From a virus, in the IMG/VR virus record IMGVR_UViG_3300042691_012102, positions 1 through 43,983 of that record: a DNA stretch of 43,983 nt, one strand, 5' to 3'. Numbering within the stretch: position 1 is the first letter of the stretch; each line of letters begins with the position of its first letter. The notes beneath the pieces are model-generated. The model was not told the origin of the DNA and searched no databases. It worked only from the letters and a program-made list of their open reading frames with translations. Below, piece after piece: positions 6,649-15,600 of the stretch. The translations under genes were made by a program, and so were the position numbers.

Positions 6649-9600
6649 TTTGCTCTTATCAAACTCTGCAACTATCTCACTTGTGCCTTCTGCATTGGCC
6701 ATTCTAAGATATTGTTCTTCTGTGTATAAGCCAGCCGCCAAAGCCTCGTGAATCGCCTTTGTTTTTACAACACGATACGTCTCATTGCTTTCCAATTGGT
6801 CGATTGCATCATTCATCTTTGGAGCAATACCTCCGCTACGTGCTAGAGTGACTGCATTTATAGGGCCCATTAACAAATCTTCTATTTCATTTTCAGTATA
6901 CTTGTTAAACTCCTCATCTGACATATCCTCTGCGTTCTTTTGAATTCTGTCAATTGACTCTTTAATTTGATTTTGATCGTATGAATTTAATATTTGATCG
7001 CCTCTCAATTTTGCAAGTTCTCTTTGATACTTCAATGGAATGTAAACCCCAAACTCACCCTCATCATCTTTACCTTGAACAAAAGGAGCATAGTATTTGT
7101 TTAACAAAGCAAATTCTTTTCTGCTACCTGTTGATTTTTGATACAGCGCTAACAAATCATAAAGTTGTGTTGTTGCCTCACTGCCTCTTTTGTTAAGTAT
7201 AAATTTATCCTTATCAAAGAAGTCTTTAGATTCAGTAATTGTTTCGTAGTCTTTGTCTTGTTGGTCTATGTTCAATTTTTCTAACTTAGCACCAGGGGGT
7301 ATTTCCTTTTTGACCGCAATGATATAATCTCCAAGATCTACGATGTCTCCAGGATTGTAAGTTTGCTTTGAGTCGTATTTCTTAACAGAAGATACAAAGC
7401 CTTCGTAGGTACTCATTGAGAATGGGTCAAAACTTGCTTGTAAGTATGCAGCAACTCTATCGCTTAACTCCCCACTTCTTATATCCCAGAAGGTGTTTTT
7501 CTTGTATAATTCTTCTCCGTGAGGCCCAATCTGAGGCTGATAATAAGGAGATGCATAAGGAGATAAAAATTCACCTTTGCTATTTTTTAAACCGAACAAA
7601 CTAATTGGTGATTTCCCGGTTAAGGAAGTCCATAATTTCAATTTAAACTTGCTTCCGATTGTGTCATCTGCCTCAAGGTCAGGGAAGTAATTTCTCATTG
7701 TATCAGCACTAACACCTTCTGCTTTTTCCACAGCACCAAACAGACCATAAGCCATTGTTGGTACAGTAAGAGCAGTTTTTGCCAAGTTCACTGCAAAGTT
7801 TTGCAAGCCTTCGTCTTTTGTTTTAAAAGCAGAAACAAGCGATGAGATGTTCTGAATAAAACTCAATCCAGTAACACCATTGGTAATAGATTCTGCAACC
7901 ATATTAAATGATACATTACTATAACCATCTTCGCCAACACCCATAATTTTTCTGTCTTCAAACTCTTTGGCAGAAAGACTTCCGTGCAAAGTTGCAAACC
8001 AAGTCATACCAAAACCAAAAATACCCAAGTTCGTGTAGTTAAATGTAAAATCTCCTTTTTGATAAGTGCGACCTTTATTATCAAATCCGTTAGTCAAATA
8101 GTCAACCAATGCACTAACGTTGATTTTTCCAGGGGGTTGACCAGCAAGACCTGCGGCTCTCGCTGCTTTTTTCTCTTCCTCGTCATCCCCGTAAGGAGCA
8201 CCTACAGCACCACTTTGAAATAAAAGATACGCAACAGTTGCAATTTGAATACCTTGAAATGTACTTACCAAGTAACGACCAGTTTTTCTCTGCTGTTCAA
8301 AAATAGCATTTCTTAATCTCTCTTGCTCTTTTTGTTTTGTCGGAGACAATGTTTCATTTTCATCTATATTGAACAAATTATCGTATTGTTTTACTAATCT
8401 ATTAAGTTTTACTTGTTGTACTGAATACATTATAATACTATATGGGAATACAGTTTTTTCTATAGCAGTACTAACAAAATTTGAAGGGATACGAGTAAAG
8501 GGAGACAGAATTGTCATTCCCATTTTCATAGTAGCCAAACCAAGTTTTGCCGGGTAGACATCTACAAGCCTTTGTAAATACTTCCCTTCTTTTTTTAGTT
8601 TTACAGACTTTGCATAAAGATTCTTTTCGGCTTTTGCCATATTTCCTCTAGCCTTTGTAAAGGAGTCAGTAATAAAGTTATCATTAGCAAAAATCCTACG
8701 ATTACCTTCTTTACGAGCGATATCCCCAGCAGTAGCATTTGGAACAGAATTTAAGCGAATAAATTTCTTGACTTCAGCAGGATCTGTAATACCTTGAGCA
8801 TACGCATAACTAGCAAGCGCCTCGTAATATCCGTACTGATAAAAAACACGGTCACCAGATATCGCAATGCTTTTACCAACAACTGTAGGCATATAACCAA
8901 ATATACCCCTAAGAAGTGTTGTGGCTGCTTGATAACCTTTGGGGTTCATTAATTCTAATTTGTTATTTCCGTTTGCATCTTTCTCGTTTAAAAGAACTAA
9001 CAACTGATCAAATTGCTCTGCCCATTCTTGGTCGCTCATTTTGTCAATGTCTTTTTTGAAGATGTTTTTCATCAGAATACCAATCATCTTGATACCCGTT
9101 GGCAATTCTCTTGTTGAATCAATATTGTTTTGACCCTCAAAGAAAGCATTTTCACTAGTTGAAACACTAGCTATGGTATTCTCCAAAATGTTTTTGATTT
9201 GTTGAACACCTTGTTCTCTAGCCATTTTACGATAAAGTGTAGGATCAACATTACCTTGTGCTCCTCTTTTAATCATAGTATTCAACTCGGTCACACTTCT
9301 TCTTGTGAATGCCGTAACTAGTTTATTTGCAAGTGCTCTACTCCAACCCAACACAAGGAACTTACCTTTCTTTGGTGTGTTAGCCAACATCAACTCTAAG
9401 TTACCAATTGCACCAATAACAATTGTTCTGAAAGAAAGTAATGCCAAAGCAGTTGTGCTCGTAAACCAATTGCCTGTACTTTTCTTTTTAAAAGCATCGA
9501 TGGTAGTTTTGAGTTTTCTTGCGGCTTGTTCAAATTTAATTTTAGATTTATCAAATGAATCAAATTGTGTATCTGTGTACGCATCCTCAGATTCCTCCAA

Positions 9601-12600
9601 TGCTTTTATTTCATTCTCATACTCTGCCTTTGCCTCTCTGAATTCCTTAATTGATTTCCTTATCTTTTGTTTCTGATTTTCGGTTAACTTAAATCCTTTG
9701 AACTTACGAACAATACCACCAGCTTCAGTTTTATAGGTTACATTTTCTAGACTATCGAAAATCGCTTTCTCAAATGCTTCTTGGTTCTTAAATAGACCAC
9801 GCCCCATTCTCAACATACGACCAGCTAGTGATAGTAGACGAGAGACGTTAATCATATCATCTGTCTTTATCTCTGCTCTACCAAGTTTCTTGAGTATATT
9901 TAAGTCATTTTCCAATGCAGCACGCTTCTCTCTCATATCATCGGTGACAGCACGAAGAGAAAACTCTAAACCTGTTTCCTCTAATCCATCAGCTAACATT
10001 TGAATTACTTGCTCATTATTGATAATACCATCAAAAAATCCAAACAAATTATTCATTTGGTTTCCTAGGTTAACCATTTTACGAGACCTAGCATCATCTT
10101 TTATCTCACGTAAGAAATCTCTATTGTAAACAGTTCTACCGCCTCTTGTCTCATTGATTGCTTTGTCGATGGTCTGTCTATACTCAGTACCAAAAATCTC
10201 ATCCAATAAGGCAGGATTTGCACCCTCTTCGTAGAATGCTTTGAACAATTCAAAATCCTCGTATTTATCTTTAAGCAAATCATAAAGACTGTCAAACTCC
10301 AATCCAGGGTTGTTTTCTAGTTCTTGACGAATTTCTCCTTGTCTTTTGGTAATCTTACCTCTATGCTTACGAATGGTAGCAAAGAATTTATTTACACTAC
10401 GCTTTTTCCAATTTTCACCAATCTCAGGAATGTATCGTTTGATATCCCCCGGAGAGTAATTCATTTTTTCTAGTTCATAGTACGCACCATCCACACTGAA
10501 ACCAGCATTACGGAAATCGTTGTAGTCTTTGACAATTGCATAGTCTACCCTATCTACTCTTGCCTTACTGATGATTTTGGTTGTATCAGTAATTAATGGA
10601 GTAGCATTTTCTTTCCAATAGCTCTGAGTCCCAATCTTAAACATATTGATATCAGCCTTAGCATCACGATACCAATCGATAGAACGCTGTACGCTCTGTT
10701 CAACATTGAACCCACTATAATCATCACGAACAAAGTTCCACTTATGATGATAAATCTGAGGATCTGATTTCTGCTTCGTAACGGTGACTTCTCCGCTCTT
10801 CTTAACCTTGTAGGCATCCCCAACTATAGGTTCGTTAGAAGTATTCCAATCTGGGCTCGCTATGAAAGAAAATGAGCCATCCGCAGCATTATACTTGATA
10901 ACCTCATATTCGAAATCCGCAGGTAGATTTGCTTCAGCCGCAATCAATTCTTTTTGAGGCAATACATCATTGGCAGAAGAGTGTACATACAAATCACCGC
11001 CAATCATCTTACCTACATCGCCTTTATAACGCTGAGGTACGCCATAGCCTTTAGATTGCTTTACTCTATCTTCAATCCTTGCCTTGCTTTGAATTTGTGC
11101 TTTCTGAGCCCCATTCACTACTGCAGGTTGACCAAACAAACTCATTTGACCTTTGTTATCGGCAATGATGATATTTCCAGAACGCTTGACATTTGCAAAG
11201 TAGGCTTGAACCTCTGGCAAGTACCAAGCAGTTTGTTGGTTGTTTTGCCAACTAGTTTCACCAGCAGTTTTGGTTTCTTTTCCAACACCACGATCCTTGG
11301 GGTCACCCTCGTAAATTTGTATTACCGCAGTACCCGTAGTACCCACGGCATTTGCCATATTTAAGATAACACCCTCTCTTGCCTCGGCCTCAGCAATAAC
11401 ATTCAATACGTTAGGAGATACAGCAATATCTGCTCCTCCATCACGAACGGTATTAATTGTTTCTTCGTTTACAGCGGCAGGTTGGTTGAATGGGTCATAT
11501 GGATGATAAGCAATTTCCTTACCCCCAAGTACTTCTTCCAAAGCAGGGATGGCCTTTTTACCAAGCATCTCCTTAGAAGAATCATTGATAAACTCGGCAA
11601 TCTCTGCTTTCTCCAATAATGGTTTGATGTTCACATTGGCATATTTACCACTACCAATATCGGCAATGACAATACGCTTTCCGGGAACTCCTTTGAGCAA
11701 ATCCAAGAACTTCTTATCACTGTAAACACTTGGCAATTTTGCCTTGTTGATGGAAGTACCAGCAGAACTAATTTCTTGCTGTGGTGTACTCCAAGCCTCA
11801 AGACGAGCCTTGCTCTTAACTTTGTTTTTCTCTAGGTTTGTTTTAACCTCTAGAATTTGTTTTTTGGCTAGTTCGACCCCAATGTCACTATGGTTTCTGC
11901 CAAACTCTTGATTTCCTCCGGTGTCAAATTTTCTAGTTCCATCTTCGTTATTTAATTTATCGTTTATTTGTTTATCAGTAAACCCATATTTTCGGGCTAA
12001 TTTTTTAGCAGCAGTCTCATAATCTGGTTGCTCATTATCACTTGTTTCCTCCGCACCCAACTCTTCTGTCTTACCCTCTTGGAAAGTTTGGTACAAGGCT
12101 TTTTCTGGATACCAATTGACCGCTTGTAAATCAGCAATGGTGATATCCAAATCAAATTCGTCTTTTAGTTTTTTCTGAACTTCATCAAAAACACTAATAA
12201 TGAATGCTCTTTGCTTACCACCATTAGGCGCTTCGATTTCACCTTTGATATTTTTATCCAATGAATTACCAGCTTTTCTAAGTTCATCTAACTTAGTATT
12301 GGCTTGTAGAATTTCTCTTTTTTCTACTTTGCCGCTCACCTTGGCAATCTTCGCTGCTAGTTTATCAGGAGCAAGCGCAGCATAATTTGGTATTAACTCT
12401 TCAAGCGTTCTCTTTTCTTTTACACCAAGTGATTTTAAACTAGACTTAAGTCTGTCTGTTCCTGCCTTAACTTTTGCTGGGTCAACATCAATAAGAGTAC
12501 CTGTCAATCTTCCGTATTGACGCATAAACCAACGATCCATTGTCAACTGAGTAAAGTCTCCATAAAGATTCATGAAGAAACCATTACCAATTTTTGGCCC

Positions 12601-15600
12601 GAAAATAGATGCCCCAAAAACTTGAGTATCTACTGTAAAACCAGTAAGCAAAGGCGCAGACTTACCCGATTTTGTTGTGTATTTTAAATCACCTGCTCTA
12701 AACTTACTAGTCAAGAACTTAATAAATTGCTCCTTTGAAAGAGATTTTAAGATTTCATTTGTAAGTTTAAAAGTAGATTTGATGCCAGATGACTGAGTAC
12801 CAATAGATTCATTTTCATCAAACTTACCGGTATCTTTAAAATGGTTATATTGGCGATCGGCCTCAATAAAATTTTCAGTTACTTTGTTTCCATTGCTTGT
12901 TACAGCAACAGCAATTTTAAATATACCTGCCGCAATAGGATCGGTAGCAATTTCAGGATGCACCAATGACATTGTTTCCATTGCCGCTTTAGTCTTGGCA
13001 TCATACCAACCCAAAGCATCTGGAAACGATTTCATTGCAATCATGGTCTCATAAGTGTATGCATCTACCAAATAGGACTTAAGAACATCATTTTGCTTTG
13101 TGGGATCAAATTTCTCACCATAGGCTTTCTTAAGCTCTGGTAAATAACTTTGGAATCTGTCTTGCATCGCTCTCTTGAATTCCAAATTTGTTGGAATACT
13201 AGAGGCACTTGCAAAGTCTAATGCGTTTGGAATTGAGTTAGAAGAATTTGCTACTGCTGTAGGCACATCTACTTTCTTATCGTTAACAGAAATGTCTCCT
13301 GTATTCTTATCAAAGTCTATCTTTCTTGCCTTACTTCTAACATCGATTATCTTATCTGTGTTCTCTTGTATTGCTTCATTTGAAATCTGAGGCCCAGCCA
13401 TAACCCTTGTTCCACCAAAACCCAACTCTGGAACATTCAATCTCATAATCAAATCAATCGGTACAAGATTGCCCCCTTCTGTTAATACAAAGTTTCTTGG
13501 TGCTGCATCGTGAATCAGAGTCTCGTTATTCTTAAAACGATCACCACCACCAAAACCTTCGTATAATTCAAAGCCAAGTTTACCTAAATAGTCTCTAATT
13601 TCAGTTTGAGTTGCTTCTCTACTTCCTTCGGCAATGTATGGTTGTTCAATGATAACTTCAAAGTCACCATTGCTATCTGAACCAAAGCCAACTATTTTTT
13701 GAGCGCTTATAGGAAAAAGGCTATTGTGAAGAACAACCCTATCCAAAAATTCTTTTAAGTCTCTGTATTGTAATGTATTAGAAGATTTAATGACGGTGTT
13801 TCCATCTTTACGCCAAACGATGGCTTCTTGGCCGCTTCCTAAGCGATCGCCATATTCATTGTTGAATGTCTTTGTAGTATTCTCAGTCCAAATACCTCGC
13901 TCACGAGCGTATTCTTCTATTTCCTGCTCCTGCCGATCGTTTCTCTCGTCTTGTGTTTCGTCTGCTGAGACATTTCTTCCCACGAGTAAGACCGCTTCGA
14001 CAAGAGGTCTACCTCCTTTTGCGATGCCTCGCTGCTCTGCTTGTGAAAATCGTTCAAATACTGCTGTTCCGTCTTCAATTTGTTTTCCATATTCTTCTAA
14101 AAGAGACAAAGTTACATCATCGACTACCCCAGATGCAAGTTTTTTATCTAAATCTTTTCTTACAGCCTCTGAATCCCTTCTTGCTTTGCTCACTACATCT
14201 GGCTGTTCGGGAGTTAATTTATTAATTCCTTCTTGCTCAGATTTGTATAAATCTTTAGGGTTGAAAATCAAATAGTTCTCAACGCCAGTCTTCTTTTCTT
14301 GTAGAATATCCTCGTCAATAAAAGCCACACCAGTATATCCCTCTGACTTCAACTTATCTTGCAGTTGTGCAATTTGCTCATCTGGAAGAGAGGTGTCAAA
14401 ACGATTATCCAATAACTCGTGTATGCCCAATTCGTCTTGTTTCCAACCTTCTTCTCTAGGTGTCAAACCCAAATCTACAATGGTCTGCCTAACTAAATCT
14501 TCTGGAGCAAGTGAATTTTTGTTGACAAAGAATTTAAATACTTTGCCTTGATTGCCTTGAGCATAAGCATCAGCTTGTCTTCTATCTGTGGCAACATACA
14601 AATTATTTCCAGGGCTCTGTAAATCACCTCCGTGAAATACTTGCTTCATCAATGGAGCAATCCTCGGCTTACTTATTTTTTCTTTTTGGCCTTCTTCGGC
14701 AGTGACTTGAGGTTCTGCTTCGGGTTTTCCTTGGCCCACTTCTTCGCCAACGCTGGCTTCTGACTGTACAGGTACTTGACCTGCTGTTTGCTCTTGAACG
14801 GCATCTTTTTTTGTTAAGTTAGTTTCATTTAACGCTTCACCTTTTCTAATTGATGAAGCTATAGTATTAAAGAAGTCAATAACCTCTTGGGTATCATTAA
14901 ACTTTTGTAATTTAATCCCAGCCTCTTTTCCAATTACACCAACCAAACGATTCAACAAAGCCATCAAGCGGTCAAAAAAAGTAGGATCTTCTTGTTCGAT
15001 TTGTTCTCCGTTTTTAAAGAGGATGGTTATCAATTCAGTGAGGTACTCTTCATTCTTGGCATCATCTTTATAATTGCTAATGAAATTATTTAAGTAAGTA
15101 TTCCCTTTCTCATTTATCAAGACTTCAAGTTGATTTTTAAATTCACCCAAGGTCTCAGAAAACTTACTATCATAAGTCTGATTTACTTGTTCTATTTGTG
15201 CTGCTTTATCTTCTGCACTTAAATCTTTGTTTGCATTTATCACAGCAACCTCAGCCATTCTCTTATCGTCACCATAGAACTTGCTGTACAGAACCCCGTG
15301 TGTAACTTCGTGGGCGATATCTACTACAGCACCGTCCTCAACATTAATTTGAATTTCAATCTCACTAGAACCATCGGGGTTACGAATAATGGCAAAGTTT
15401 CCTTTTCTATCCGCTTGTTCGCCTATCTGTGACATCTTATCACGGAATGACTCCCTAGAGTGCATCACAATCTTTGCATTCGGCAGAACGCTTGAAAGTG
15501 TGTTATTCGCATTGTTTCCAACTGCAATAAGTGTAGCAGCATTTCTACGAGCACGTTCATTTGGCAAAGAGGCCAAGAAGTTTTGTGTTTGCTCAGAATT

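Noticed and set aside
9305-14275. Several plus-strand frames of 90-160 aa opposite the giant gene
   Set aside because: They are complements of helical, Ser/Leu-biased coding sequence of the giant protein and lack promoters, typical antisense shadows.
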